64,000 nucleotides of DNA from Heliopora coerulea. Its lineage: Eukaryota; Cnidaria; Anthozoa; Scleralcyonacea; Helioporidae. Under the pieces are notes generated by a model, which made no database searches, was not told where the DNA came from, and saw nothing but the letters and a program-made list of their open reading frames with translations. Of this stretch, positions 37,801 through 49,649 are shown in pieces (the stretch's first letter is position 1; each line of letters opens with the position of its first letter). The DNA is taken from positions 372,001-436,000 of the forward strand of contig JASJOG010000072.1 in NCBI GenBank assembly GCA_030142905.1, written 5' to 3'. The translations under genes and the position numbers were made by a program.

Positions 37801-40800
37801 AAAATCTCTTCGAATTTTAAGCTAAAACGACTGCAATCGACGCCAAACTAAATCATTTCGCCTAAACTGTCCTATTTTAACCTTATTTCGAAACTTTCAA
37901 ATTGGTCGAAAAATCGTCAAAAACCATGGGTTAACCCCTTTACTTTTTGGTGAAATTTTTCGACCTCAAAAATCATCTCAAATATTACTGTAAAGTCCCT
38001 CAAATATGGCCACAACTATCTTATTCGGCCTAAACTTTCATATTTTCGCCTTATTTCGAAACTTTCAAATTGGTCGAAAAATCGTAAAAAACCATGGGTT
38101 AACCCCTTTACTTTTTGGTGAAATTTTTCGACCTCAAAAATCATCTCAAATATTACTGTAAAGTCCCTCAAATATGGCCACAACTATCTTATTCGGCCTA
38201 AACTTTCATATTTTCGCCTTATTTCGAAACTTTCAAATTGGTCGAAAAATCGTAAAAAACCATGGGTTAACCCCTTTACTTTTTGGTGAAATTTTACACC
38301 TCAAAAATCTCTTCGAATTTTAAGCTAAAACGACTGCAATCGACGCCAAACTAAATCATTTCGCCTAAACTGTCCTATTTTAACCTTATTTCGAAACTTT
38401 CAAATTGGTCGAAAAATCGTCAAAAACCATGGGTTAACCCCTTTACTTTTTGGTGAAATTTTTCGACCTCAAAAATCATCTCAAATATTACTGTAAAGTC
38501 CCTCAAATATGGCCACAACTATCTTATTCGGGCTAAATATTCATATTTTCACCTTATTTCGAAAGTTTGAAATTCGTCGAAAAATCGTCAAAAAACGTGG
38601 GTTAACCCCTTTACTTTTTGGTGAAATTTTTCGACCTCAAAAATCATCTCAAATATTACTGTAAAGTCCCTCAAATATGGCCACAACTTTCTTTTCGGCG
38701 TAAACTTTATATTTTCGCCTTATTTCGAAAGTTTGAAATTCGTCGAAAAATCGTCAAAAACCGTGGGTTAACCCCTTTTACTTTTTGGTGAAATTTTACA
38801 CCTCAAAAATCTCTTCGAATTTTAAGCTAAAACGACTGCAATCGACGCCAAACTAAATCATTTCGCCTAAACTGTCCTATTTTAACCTTATTTCGAAACT
38901 TTCAAATTGGTCGAAAAATCGTCATAAACCATGGGTTAACCCCTTTACTTTTTGGTGAAATTTTTCGACCTCAAAAATCATCTCAAATATTACTGTAAAG
39001 TCCCTCAAATATGGCCACAACTATCTTATTCGGCCTAAACTTTCATATTTTCGCCTTATTTCGAAAGTTTGAAATTCGTCGAAAAATCGTCAAAAACCGT
39101 GGGTTAACCCCTTTACTTTTTGGTGAAATTTTTCGACCTCAAAAATCATCTCAAATATTACTGTAACGTCCCTCAAATATGGCCACAACTATCTTATTCG
39201 GCCTAAACTTTCATATTTTCACCTTATTTCGAAACTTTCAAATTTGTCGAAAAATCGTCAAAAACCATGGGTTAACCCCTTTACTTTTTGGTGAAATTTT
39301 ACACCTCAAAAATCTCTTCGAATTTTAAGCTAAAACGACTGCAATCGACGCCAAACTAAATCATTTCGCCTAAACTGTCCTATTTTAACCTTATTTCGAA
39401 ACTTTCAAATTGGTCGAAAAATCGTCAAAAACCATGGGTTAACCCCTTTACTTTTTGGTGAAATTTTTCGACCTCAAAAATCATCTCAAATATTACTGTA
39501 ACGTCCCTCAAATATGGCCACAACTATCTTATTCGGCCTAAACTTTCATATTTTCGCATTATTTTGAAAGTTTCAAATTGGTCGAAAAATCGTCAAAAAC
39601 CATGGCTTAACCCCTTTACTTTTTGGTGAAATTTTACACCTCAAAAATCTCTTCGAATTTTAAGCTAAAACGACTGCAATCGACGCCAAACTAAATCATT
39701 TCGCCTAAACTGTCCTATTTTAACCTTATTTCGAAACTTTCAAATTGGTCGAAAAATCGTCAAAAACCATGGGTTAACCCCTTTACTTTTTGGTGAAATT
39801 TTTCGACCTCAAAAATCATCTCAAATATTACTGTAAAGTCCCTCAAATATGGCCACAACTATCTTATTAGGCCTAAACTTTCATATTTTCGCCTTATTTC
39901 AAAAGTTTGAAATTCGTCGAAAAATCGTCAAAAACCGTGGGTTAACCCCTTTACTTTTTGGTGAAATTTTTCGACCTCAAAAATCATCTCAAATATTACT
40001 GTAAAGTCCCTCAAATATGGCCACAACTATCTTATTCGGGCTAAATATTCATATTTTCACCTTATTTCGAAAGTTTGAAATTCGTCGAAAAATCGTCAAA
40101 AAACGTGGGTTAACCCCTTTACTTTTTGGTGAAATTTTTCGACCTCAAAAATCATCTCAAATATTACTGTAAAGTCCCTCAAATATGGCCACAACTATCT
40201 TATTCGGCGTAAACTTTATATTTTCGCCTTATTTCGAAAGTTTGAAATTCGTCGAAAAATCGTCAAAAACCGTGGGTTAACCCCTTTTACTTTTTGGTGA
40301 AATTTTACACCTCAAAAATCTCTTCGAATTTTAAGCTAAAACGACTGCAATCGACGCCAAACTAAATCATTTCGCCTAAACTATCCTATTTAAATCTTAT
40401 TTCGAAAGTTTCAAATTGGTCGAAAAATCGTCAAAAACCATGGGTTAACCCCTTTACTTTTTGGTGAAATTTTACACCTCAAAAATCTCTTCGAATTTTA
40501 AGCTAAAACGACTGCAATCGACGCCAAACTAAATCATTTCGCCTAAACTGTCCTATTTTAACCTTATTTCGAAACTTTCAAATTGGTCGAAAAATCGTCA
40601 AAAACCATGGGTTAACCCCTTTACTTTTTGGTGAAATTTTTCGACCTAAAAAATCATCTCAAATATTACTGTAACGTCCCTCAAATATGGCCACAACTAT
40701 CTTATTCGGCCTAAACTTTCATATTTTCGCCATATTTCGAAAGTTTCAAATTGGTCGAAAAATCGTCAAAAACCATGGGTTAACCCCTTTACTTTTTGGT

Positions 40801-42290
40801 GAAATTTTACACCTCAAAAATCTCTTCGAATTTTAAGCTAAAACGACTGCAATCGACGCCAAACTAAATCATTTCGCCTAAACTGTCCTATTTTAACCTT
40901 ATTTCGAAACTTTCAAATTGGTCGAAAAATCGTCAAAAACCATGGGTTAACCCCTTTACTTTTTGGTGAAATTTTTCGACCTCAAAAATCATCTCAAATA
41001 TTACTGTAAAGTCCCTCAAATATGGCCACAACTATCTTATTCGGCCTAAACTTTCATATTTTCGCCTTATTTCGAAACTTTCAAATTGGTCGAAAAATCG
41101 TCAAAAACCATGGCTTAACCCCTTTACTTTTTGGTGAAATTTTACACCTCAAAAATCTCTTCGAATTTTAAGCTAAAACGACTGCAATCGACGCCAAACT
41201 AAATAATTTCGCCTAAACTGTCCTATTTTAACATTATTTCGAAACTTTCAAATTGGTCGAAAAATCGTCAAAAACCATGGGTTAACCCCTTTACTTTTTG
41301 GTGAAATTTTTCGACCTCAAAAATCATCTCAAATATTACTGTAAAGTCCCTGAAATATGGCCACAACTATCTTATTCGGCCTAAACTTTCATATTTTCGC
41401 CTTATTTCGAAAGTTTGAAATTCGTCGAAAAATCGTCAAAAACCGTGGGTTAACCCCTTTACTTTTTGGTGAAATTTTTCGACCTCAAAAATCATCTCAA
41501 ATATTACTGTAAAGTCCCTCAAATATGGCCACAACTATCTTATTAGGCCTAAACTTTCATATTTTCGCCTTATTTCGAAAGTTTGAAATTCGTCGAAAAA
41601 TCGTCAAAAACCGTGGGTTAACCCCTTTACTTTTTGGTGAAATTTTTCGACCTCAAAAATCATCTCAAATATTACTGTAAAGTCCCTCAAATATGGCCAC
41701 AACTATCTTATTCGGGCTAAATATTCATATTTTCACCTTATTTCGAAAGTTTGAAATTCGTCGAAAAATCGTCAAAAACCGTGGGTTAACCCCTTTACTT
41801 TTTGGTGAAATTTTTCGACCTCAAAAATCATCTCAAATATTACTGTAAAGTCCCTCAAATATGGCCACAACTATCTTATTCGGGCTAAACTTTCATATTT
41901 TCGCCTTATTTCGAAAGTTTGAAATTCGTCGAAAAATCGTCAAAAACCGTGGGTTAACCCCTTTACTTTTTGGTGAAATTTTTCGACCTCAAAAATTATC
42001 TTAAATATTGCTGTAAAGTCCCTCAAATAAGGGGAAAACCATATTTTTCGGGCCAAACTTTCATATTAAGGGCTTATTTCGAAAGTTTGAAATTGGTCGA
42101 AAAATCGTTAAAAACCGTTTTTTCACGAAATTTTTCCACCTCGAAAATTCACTGCAATTTTACGTTAAAATGACTGAAACCAATGCTAAACTACTTTCTA
42201 TTCACTAATCTTTCATATTTTCAGCTTATTTTGAAACTTTCAAATTCGTCCAAAAATCGTCAAAAACGGTGGGTTAACCCTTTTCTGACA
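25806..42290. repeat. ~167-bp two-type satellite with higher-order repeats
   Basis: About 98 monomers. GGGTTAACCCC marks each unit; the first spacings are 170, 167, 168, 167, 168 and 167 bases. All units share about 95 bases (CGAAACTTTCAAATTGGTCG through GGTGAAATTTT). The remainder is type A (CAAATATTACTGTAAAGTCC...TATGGCCACAACTATC) or type B (AAGCTAAAACGACTGCAATC...CCTAAACTGTCC). Rare variants recur at fixed distances: 31146/35671/38687, 32328/36853/39869 and 32811/37336/40352, all spaced 4,525 then 3,016 bases. These equal about 27 and 18 monomers. Units become divergent after about 42,000. No protein-coding potential. Confidence 0.96.
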
Positions 42291-42604
42291 CTTTTGTAAC
42301 AATTTATAATACTCTTGTAGTAGGTTATAATGTTCATGTGCACGCCTATCGTGGAAATCAGTTTCATACTGACAATGTTAGCGTGGGTAAATAAAGTTCT
42401 ACCTATCCATCTACCCATCCATCCATCCATCCATCCATCCATCCATCTATCTATCTATCTATCTATCTATCTCTATCTATCTATCTATCTCTATCTATCT
42501 ATCTATCTCTATCTATCTATCTATATCTATCTATCTATATCTATCTATCTATCTATCCATCTATCTATCTATCCATCCATCCATCTATCCATCTATCTAT
42601 CTAT
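42291..42604. repeat. Unique segment plus (CCAT/CTAT)n microsatellite
   Basis: About 100 non-satellite bases ending in AATAAAGTTCTACC are followed by about 200 bases of CCAT, CTAT and CTATCTAT repeats (from ~42,398). The block interrupts a satellite monomer: the monomer stops near TTAACCC at ~42,280 and resumes at GCCAAACTACTTTCTATTCG at 42,604, losing about 80 bases. AATAAA followed by a simple-repeat tail is typical of a retrotransposon 3' end, but no such element is identified. Confidence 0.7.
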
Positions 42605-42880
42605 GCCAAACTACTTTCTATTCGCTAATCTTTTACATTTCCAGCTTATTTCGAAACTTTCAAATTGGTCATAAAATCGTCAAAAACCGTGGTTTAACCC
42701 ATTTAGTTTTTATCGGAATTTTTCGAAGTGGAAAATTAACCAGAATTTTTCATTAGAATGATTGAAATGAATGCTAAACGTGTTTGTATTGGGTAATCTT
42801 GGATATTTTGAGCTGATTTTTAAGCTTTTAAATTGGTTAAAAACCGTAGGTTAACCGTTTTATTTTTTTGGAGGAAGGTT
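42605..42880. repeat. Worn monomers of the ~167-bp satellite
   Basis: TTATTTCGAAACTTTCAAATTGGTC, here in divergent context, is followed by GTCAAAAACCGTGG and a much altered remainder, then a second, barely recognisable unit (AAATTGGTTAAAAACCGTAGG, ~42,830). This is a typical decaying array edge. Confidence 0.75.
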
Positions 42881-44145
42881 GCTTCGGTTGTACTTTTATT
42901 GCTTTGTGTGGAATTCTAGGATTGGATTTTGTACATGAAGTAGATGTTTTTTTTTTTAAAATAAATACCTAGAAATATCTGGAAGTTATTGTACTTAAAA
43001 TAAAAGTAGATGTATTGATGTTTGAAGGGATAATGTAAATTTGTATAACGATTCAGTGTCTAATGTTAATTTCATAATTATCTTACCAACTTGTCTGTCA
43101 AATTTGATGTGTTAGACTTATTTTTGGTAAAAGAATTAATGGCAAAGTTTTCACTCAATAGCTATAGAAAAGTAAAAAGAGAAATTATTAGATTTTCAGT
43201 GCCTTATCATAAGTATTTCATTTCCAGGAAATCTGTACACTGAGAGATCTTCCAGTTTAGTTTGCAAGAGAATCTTACTTTTTCTGTAGTTTTTATTATT
43301 TTATCAGATCCACAGCATACCTCCTTGATCATATCACAGACCTGTTATTAAAGTAAAAAGTTATGAAAATGATGAATGGCAAGTGGTATGATTGACTTAC
43401 AGAGGTCTATGGTCATACTCTATGCATTATATACCTTCAATAGATTTTCATATTTCTTTAAGCATTGCTGTGATGATGAGTGAAAGGAGTGCTTTTTCAA
43501 AAGAAACCTTACAAAACAGGAAAGTTATTTTATGTTAGTTGTTTTTAATGTTTTCAATAGTTAGTTTTTAAACACCAACAGGTCTAGACTTCCCATTTAG
43601 CACAGAACATGGTTTTGTTTCAGAATTAACATAAAAACTTTTTTGTATCACAGTTCTGTAGACTCCTTTTAACACAAGTCATACACCTGAGGTATCACAT
43701 TACTGTTGATCAGCAGTCCAGAATTTTTTATTTGATAAAGGAAGTTTTTGAATGCTGGAATCTTTTATTTGCAGACTCAGTGAGAACCTGATATGGAAAA
43801 ATGCAGCTCTAGGGTATCACTGGCATTACCACCATTATAAATGCAGAACTCTTGGCCAAGCTTTCCACAACACCATTTATAACTCAGGTGGCAGAGTACT
43901 GCATTAGATTCACCAGATAGTAGTGTTGATTCCCAGGTTGAGGCCCTTGAGTGGCAGTTTTTTCCAGTTGGTGCAGGTTTGGTTATAAATATAAGATTCT
44001 ATCACTCAAGAATTCCTTTTCTTGAATACAAAATTTCATTTCATGTTATCAACTGTAAATGCTAAATATTTGTTGAACATAACCTTCTATCAATATTTGT
44101 CAGTCCATTTGTCTATCTGCCTTGGTATTTCAGTGTGTCTTGTAT
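42881..44145. other. Intergenic, possible tRNA-like SINE at 43.88-43.96 kb
   Basis: No gene recognised. At about 43,885-43,940 a plus-strand stretch has an A-box-like GGTGGCAGAGTAC and, 30-odd bases later, a weak B-box-like TGTTGATTCCC, suggesting an old tRNA-derived SINE. Unrecognised 3' exons of the minus-strand gene that starts at 47,496 could also lie here. Confidence 0.4.
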
Positions 44146-47100
44146 TTACCTTGCTATTATCAAAGAACAAAGTGTGCAAAAGCAATAACGGTGATTCTGA
44201 ACAAAAGACTTCACTTCAGTTATATCCGTGCCTTCAGTATTCAAGCAGACACTTCCATTACAACGTAACCTTAACATCACTTCTTTCTGTTCTTCATTTG
44301 TTCTTGTTGTCGTTGTTGTTGTTATATCCTTGTTGTCCAACACCATTTCTTTTATTCTTTCAATGGTGTTGGTACTTGTTGAGGTCCTAGTGTCTTTGAT
44401 GTGTTTTGATGTGCCAATATCATGGAATTCATTTTTATGAACAGTGGATGGTTTGTTATTAACTCCTTGGAAGTCATGTTCACGTGAGCTATACAAAGCT
44501 AACGTGTTCAAACTATCACAATCTTTTTGATTGTCATCACTGGAAAGGAAGCAGACGTCCTGATCTTCTAATTCAAAACAAGTGGACAGGTGACCATAAC
44601 TCCTGGCCAAGTTAATCCAGTAATCTGCCACTTCCTCATGATATTCAATGCAGCATTGTAAAGCAAAAATTGCACCTGAGGTTAGCCATAAGAAAAGTAA
44701 ACCTTTTCATTATTTACAGGTACTTATTATAATATGGAAAAAAAAAACACTCTAAGCAATAAGAGATAAAAAATGAAAGAGCCACAGACTGGTCTAAACA
44801 TACTTAAAATACAACAAAAAATATTCTCTGATGAAATCTCTTATCATGAGCTTGTTCCCATTGTTCTTTAACATGTTTAAGATGGAGGAAAAAAAACCTA
44901 GATAGCAGGTCTTTTATTTCATTCATCTTAAACCTGTTAAACATACTTATTATATGCTTTGTTAGTTACACACTTATTACATGATTTAAACCAAAATATT
45001 AAATTTCACTATTCCCAAATTTATACCTCATTTTGACAAACCAAAGTACTTAACAACTGCCAGATATTATCTTCTATCAATTCATTTTCTCACAGAAGCA
45101 AAACATTTCTAAAATAGTATAACCATTACAAAACATCCATAAAAAACATTTTTTAGATTATTAAACTTTAATTAATAAAATGATCTGATTATGCTTCACC
45201 TTGTGTATCTTCTCTATTTTCACATATCTTGAATAACAAATGCCACAAGGAGGCATCCATCTTATTACTTCCTAGCTACATTGAACAATAAATCTGGTCT
45301 CAGAATCACAGTGATTTGATGTCAAACAATTACAGTAAAACTGCTGATATCAAGCTCCACATTTTCACCCAAAAGGAAGCCTTTAAGAATTTTTCTCTAG
45401 CTGACAGCAAGCCAACAGAGGGAGATCTGGTTAAATGAAAGTCAACACCTTAGGAAAATGGCAGAAAGCAATGGTCCAGCCAATTAAATTTGAGACTTCA
45501 TTCAAAAGGTATTCCTTCAAGAGGTAATAATGTTTATGTGAAAGAACGGGTGATGAAGAGAATAGGAATGTGGAGGAGAGCTTGGATATGGGAAATGGGG
45601 TTCACGTAGAGAATGTTGGAGTTTTGTTACCTAGGTGATATGTTGAATGGGGGTGGAGGAGCGAATTCTGCATCCCTGGCAAGGGCACATTGTGCATGGA
45701 GGAAGTTTGAGTTATCAGGGACCTTGACAAGGAAAGGTCATTTAAACTGAAGGGGAATCTTTGTGACATGTGCAAGGAGTGCTATGGTATGTGGAAGTGA
45801 AACATGGGTCATAACAGCAGAGTGAGAGATTGGGATGTACAGAGATGAAGATAGTGAGATGGATGTGTGGTGTATCGCTGGAAGGTAAGAGAGGACGGGG
45901 AAGGCCGAGAATAACATGAAGCCAGGTGGTGGAAAGAGACATGAGAGTGCAGGTTGAGAAAGGAAGATGCAAAGGAGAGGGAGAGGTGGAGGAAGTTGCT
46001 GAGTAGAGCTGCCAGCCAACCCATGTAAAAGCAGGGAAAACGGCTGTAAAATGACTGTTGTTTGTTGTTATTACAAATGTGTGTATTTCACTAAACATTT
46101 TTGCTTAATTTGTGTTCAGCTGTGTCTGTTTCTACAACATTATCCCTATCAAGATATGATTTCAAATTACCATTTTTTCCATGACATTCATAGCTTCTAC
46201 ATTTTCATTCATTTTGTTCAAGCACAGAATTATTGACTCATTTACTTCAAGGCATAACATTGTGTTTGCTGCTGGAATCAATTGTAGTAGTTCTTTGTAA
46301 CATTCCAAAGCTTTTTTATATTCACATTGGGCATAATAGAAATCTGCTTTATGTTTTATGATGTAAGTAGAGTGATCTTCATTATGATGCTGACCATCAT
46401 CAATTAACAGGAACCACTAAAAGAAAATTATATACTTAAAAGATATATAGTATGGAATGAAATCTAAAACTTCTCATGTTTATGAGATTGTTCAGACCAT
46501 GGCCCATTGGGATTTCTTGAGTTACATTATACTACAATCAGTTTCGTTCTAGTGTCAAACAAAAGTTAGAAAAGTAATTTGTAACATGTGAATCATGACT
46601 TTTGATACCAGAAGAGTGACCAAAACTGCAACTTTCAGGTTTATACGTTATTCCCATGTAGGGCACTAATGCAGTTTCGCACCTCAACCATATAAATACA
46701 AGTAACACACGTAAATCGCATATCAGTCGACAGCTTCTTACCTGGAAATTACAATTATACAGTAATATCAAGAATTCACTCCAAACATAAGGCATTATAG
46801 CCAAAAAGACAGACACATATAAGTTCGTGAGCGTCAACAGTGAACGGAGGGTCAAGACCGTAAAGTTTATGGGTTTGTCTACAATTAAAGTATAGTCCCT
46901 CTCCATTGTTTCTTCGCTCTTTAAAAGCCCCGAAAATGTGTATAAACCCTAACCCTAACCCTAACCCTAACCCTAAAGCTAACGCTAACCCTAATCTAAC
47001 CTTTGGGTTTATACACATTTTCGAAGAAGTACAGAGAAACATTCAAAAATGGCGCCAAGTAACAAGGATGTTCTTTAAGGCTATAATGCATTATGTTTGC

Positions 47101-47496
47101 AGTGAATGGTTGGTATCATGGTACCACTGTAATTTCCAGGTAACAAAATGTCGAATGATATATAATTTACTTACATTACTTGCATTTATATGGATGAGGT
47201 GCGAAACTGCATAAGCGCCCCTATCATGTACAATGAACATTTACTACCTCAATAGTTTACAAAATATGTATTTATTTTATTGGTTCTGTTGGTGTTTAAA
47301 AACACTAGTAAAACTATTCAAAGTACGTCATTAACTGAAATTTTATTTACATGTTTCAGTTATTCCAATTCACTGTGAGTACTGCAAAAGCAATACTTAC
47401 GCCCAGTTCTTGGTTTCTTGCTTCATATGAAGATTGTTTTCTCTCTGCTTTTTCTTTGCTTTGAAAATCGTCAAATAAGCTTTCGTCAAAGTGCAT
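44146..47496 (-). CDS. TPR-like protein, possible C8orf76 homologue
   Basis: Four minus-strand exons fit GT-AG borders and phases: 47496-47401, 46416-46171, 45275-45200 and 44675-44146, giving 315 residues. It begins MHFDESLFDDF. Exon 2 encodes paired helices resembling a TPR (ADFYYAQCEYKKALECYKEL), exon 3 LWHLLFKICENRED, and exon 4 a further repeat (DYWINLARSYGHL) before a Ser/Thr-rich, low-complexity tail. The order (acidic N-terminus, WF motif, K-x-D/A-x-Y...EYxKAL, then CLQ...W.NLA.Y..L) resembles the little-studied human C8orf76, but the tail does not match, so the symbol is withheld. The 3' end is uncertain: exon 4 may splice on earlier. Introns hold a foldback element and a dead LINE. 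Confidence 0.55.
45616..46030 (+). pseudogene. Decayed LINE reverse-transcriptase C-terminal fragment
   Basis: The plus strand encodes, across stops and frameshifts, FCYLGDMLNGGGGANSAS and AWRKF, then after an in-frame stop AMVCGSETWVITAE, and further on RGRPRIT...QVVERDMR. These are the ordered motifs of the C-terminal end of a common metazoan non-LTR retrotransposon polymerase (YLGD, Y/CGSETW, RGRPR.TW). At least three stops and a frame change make it dead. No catalytic YADD region is present, consistent with 5' truncation. It lies antisense in an intron of the minus-strand TPR-like gene. Confidence 0.75.
46655..47228. mobile_element. Foldback element with telomere-repeat core
   Basis: The outer halves are inverted copies: ATGCAGTTTCGCACCTCAACCATA (from ~46,669) faces TGGATGAGGTGCGAAACTGCAT (to ~47,213). 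Further inward, CCTGGAAATTACA faces TGTAATTTCCAGG. At the centre CGAAAATGTGTATAAACCC (46931-46949) and its perfect inverse (47005-47023) enclose about five CCCTAA units plus degenerate ones. The left half carries about 80 extra bases. It lies in intron 1 of the minus-strand TPR-like gene. Open frames across both arms encode similar peptides only because the arms are copies. Confidence 0.8.
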
Positions 47497-48479
47497 TTTA
47501 AGAATATTTTAAAAAATTGAGTTCAAAATTAAGAGATGGCTTCGATTCACAAATGATTGGGAAATGCCCTGTTCAAGTTATGCCGGTGTGCCTGCGACTG
47601 GTCTTGTAGAGGGGCAATTTGCCCGCTCGGAGGTAGGCGAAGGGACATTGAATCACTACACCACTCAAACATCCCGGAATATTTGAGTGGTGTAGTTATT
47701 GGGAATAGTCTTAAAGTATTTTGTGATTCAATGTTCTTTTGACTTATTTTAACGCAGCCGTTGTAAGTATAGCACTAAACTATTCACGACTGTTTTCATG
47801 ATTTCTTATACAGAACTAACAGAAATAATTTGGAAAACGTACTTTACAGTTAAGTTGGTACGTGTATTTTTATGTTTATGATGTCATAAATCCTTGGAAT
47901 CTCCCTGAAGGACTAGTCAAAATTTATGCCAGATGTGTCAGAACAATAGCTCTTTATATGGTAATTATTTTAAATATTCCCAACACAAAAGGGTCTTGGC
48001 ACGGCAGATTTGAGACTGGCAGGGGAAGCAGTTAACATCTTGGTTTAGGTTGTATTCACCTAACCATAACTACATTACCCCTACGAACTCCAATGTTGAG
48101 CAGTGACATCATTACTGTGTACTGGCAACTAAGCTATCGCTTCCACAGTTGTGATGGAAGATTCATTGGAATAATGTATTCGTGGTAATTGTAAATAGAG
48201 CTTTGGGAGTTTTGAAAATGTTGAATACTAAACTTTACATCACAACTCTCATGATTTTTTTCTTGTGGTCTTTATTCTGTCTTTGCTTCTCCTTTGTTCT
48301 CTCACAGGAATGTTTGTTCTCAAGTGGGTAATATATCCAACATTGAACTTTAAAGGTGTAAACATCCCAGTGCAATAATGGAATATCAGGATCATGACTA
48401 TTTGACTACTGTAACTGTTGAAGTAATGCTCAGTAATCTTACCTAAATATTCAACTAATCATTCCAGCCAGTCATTTGT
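47497..48479. other. Intergenic with a nested inverted repeat
   Basis: No gene recognised. ACTACACCACTCAAA (47655-47669) pairs perfectly with 47682-47696 over a 12-base loop. Outside it ACATTGAATCAC (47645-47656) pairs with GTGATTCAATGT (47723-47734). This could be a small insertion or an unpaired-arm hairpin; no flanking duplication was found. The region upstream of 47,496 should hold the promoter of the TPR-like gene. Confidence 0.5.
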
Positions 48480-49165
48480 AAATTGTATACTCAACACACT
48501 TCCCTATTTTGAACCTATTTCAAAAGTTTGATGTTGCCTGAAAAACCTTCAAAAATCATGGGTTAACTGCACTACTTTTCAGTGAAATTTTTCAACCTTA
48601 AAAATCAATTGTATTTCTCTTTAAAATGACTCAGATCAGTCCAAAATTAAGCTATTTAGGCTAAACCTTCCTATTCTGACCAAAAGTTTAAGATTGGTCG
48701 AAAAATCGTCAAAAACCTTGCTTAACTCCTTACTTCTTCATGAAATTTTTTGACCTTAAAAATATACTGTAATTCACTTTGAAATGACTCAGCTCAGTCC
48801 AAAATTAAATCATTTGAGCTAAGCTATCCAACCCTGGGCTTATTTCGAAAGTTTCAGATTGGTCAAAAAATCATCAAAAACCAAATGTTTTTGGTGAAAG
48901 CTTATTTTTTTGTGAAAGTTTTTGACATCATAAATGAACATGATTTTACCCTAAAATGACTCAAATGAATTGGCATTTAAATTATTAGGGCTTCAATTTC
49001 CTATCTTTGGGCAATTTGGAAAGTTTGAGATTAATTAAAAGATTGTCAAAAAAATCTGGGTTATTGCTGGTCATTATTTTTTGGTGAAATTTTTTGATCT
49101 TAAAAATGAACATCATTTTAGCCTAAAATCGCTCAAGTAAGCCCAAAATTAAATTTTTCGTGTAA
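48480..49165. repeat. Ancient relict of the ~167-bp satellite
   Basis: Four worn monomers are spaced about 157, 167 and 173 bases (TCAAAAATCATGGGTTAAC at ~48,550, GTCGAAAAATCGTCAAAAACC at ~48,690, TCAAAAACC at ~48,874, TCAAAAAAATC at ~49,047), with GTGAAATTTTT boxes following. The variable part (TTAAAATGACTCAGATCAGTCC...GGCTAAACC) resembles type B, not type A. It is isolated 5.6 kb from the main array. Confidence 0.8.
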
Positions 49166-49649
49166 AGTTTAATGTAGAAATAGCATCGGCCAGCTTAAAC
49201 TTATAAGGCATTAGAGTAATACAGCAAATGACTGGTTTGGGTGTTAATGGATTTATAAAAGTGACTGGTTTTTACTTTACTTAAAGCTGAAGGCATACAA
49301 GACATCATTGGCAATTAAGATTTCAATGGCCACATGTCAGTTCTGCCAACATATGGCCCATAGAATAGATGCTGTTACAGTTTTTTGCTTATTCTTAGCT
49401 GAAATGTACACTTCCTAACAGCTAGTATTTTGGCTCTCGTTTCATCAAACTCCAGATTTCTACCACCAGTATCTACATACTTGTAGGTTCTTTTTTTTGA
49501 ATGCTTCATTGCAAACTTCAGTGTTTTTCATGAGAAAAGAAGGGATAAAACCATATGTGCATGTATACCTTTCACACAAGCTGCCCAGGAAAAACCCCAG
49601 GGCCTGGTTGGACATATAGTACTACACATGACTAATGAATGTTATATAA

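Noticed and set aside
25806..42290. CRISPR-like array
   Set aside because: Repeats are contiguous 167-base monomers with no unique spacers, in a eukaryotic genome.
25806..42290. CENP-B box in the 167-bp satellite
   Set aside because: TTCGTCGAAAAATCG is loosely similar, but the required CGGG part is absent.
42330..42674. 114-codon frame rich in SIYLSIYL
   Set aside because: Translation of the CTAT/CCAT microsatellite.
43885..43940. Functional tRNA gene
   Set aside because: A- and B-box-like text is imperfect and no cloverleaf with paired acceptor stem is apparent; more likely a SINE remnant.
46538..47214. Two open frames encoding similar peptides (NCNFQV, FIWLRCETA / FIWMRCETA)
   Set aside because: They lie on opposite arms of the foldback element; the similarity is due to the inverted repeat.
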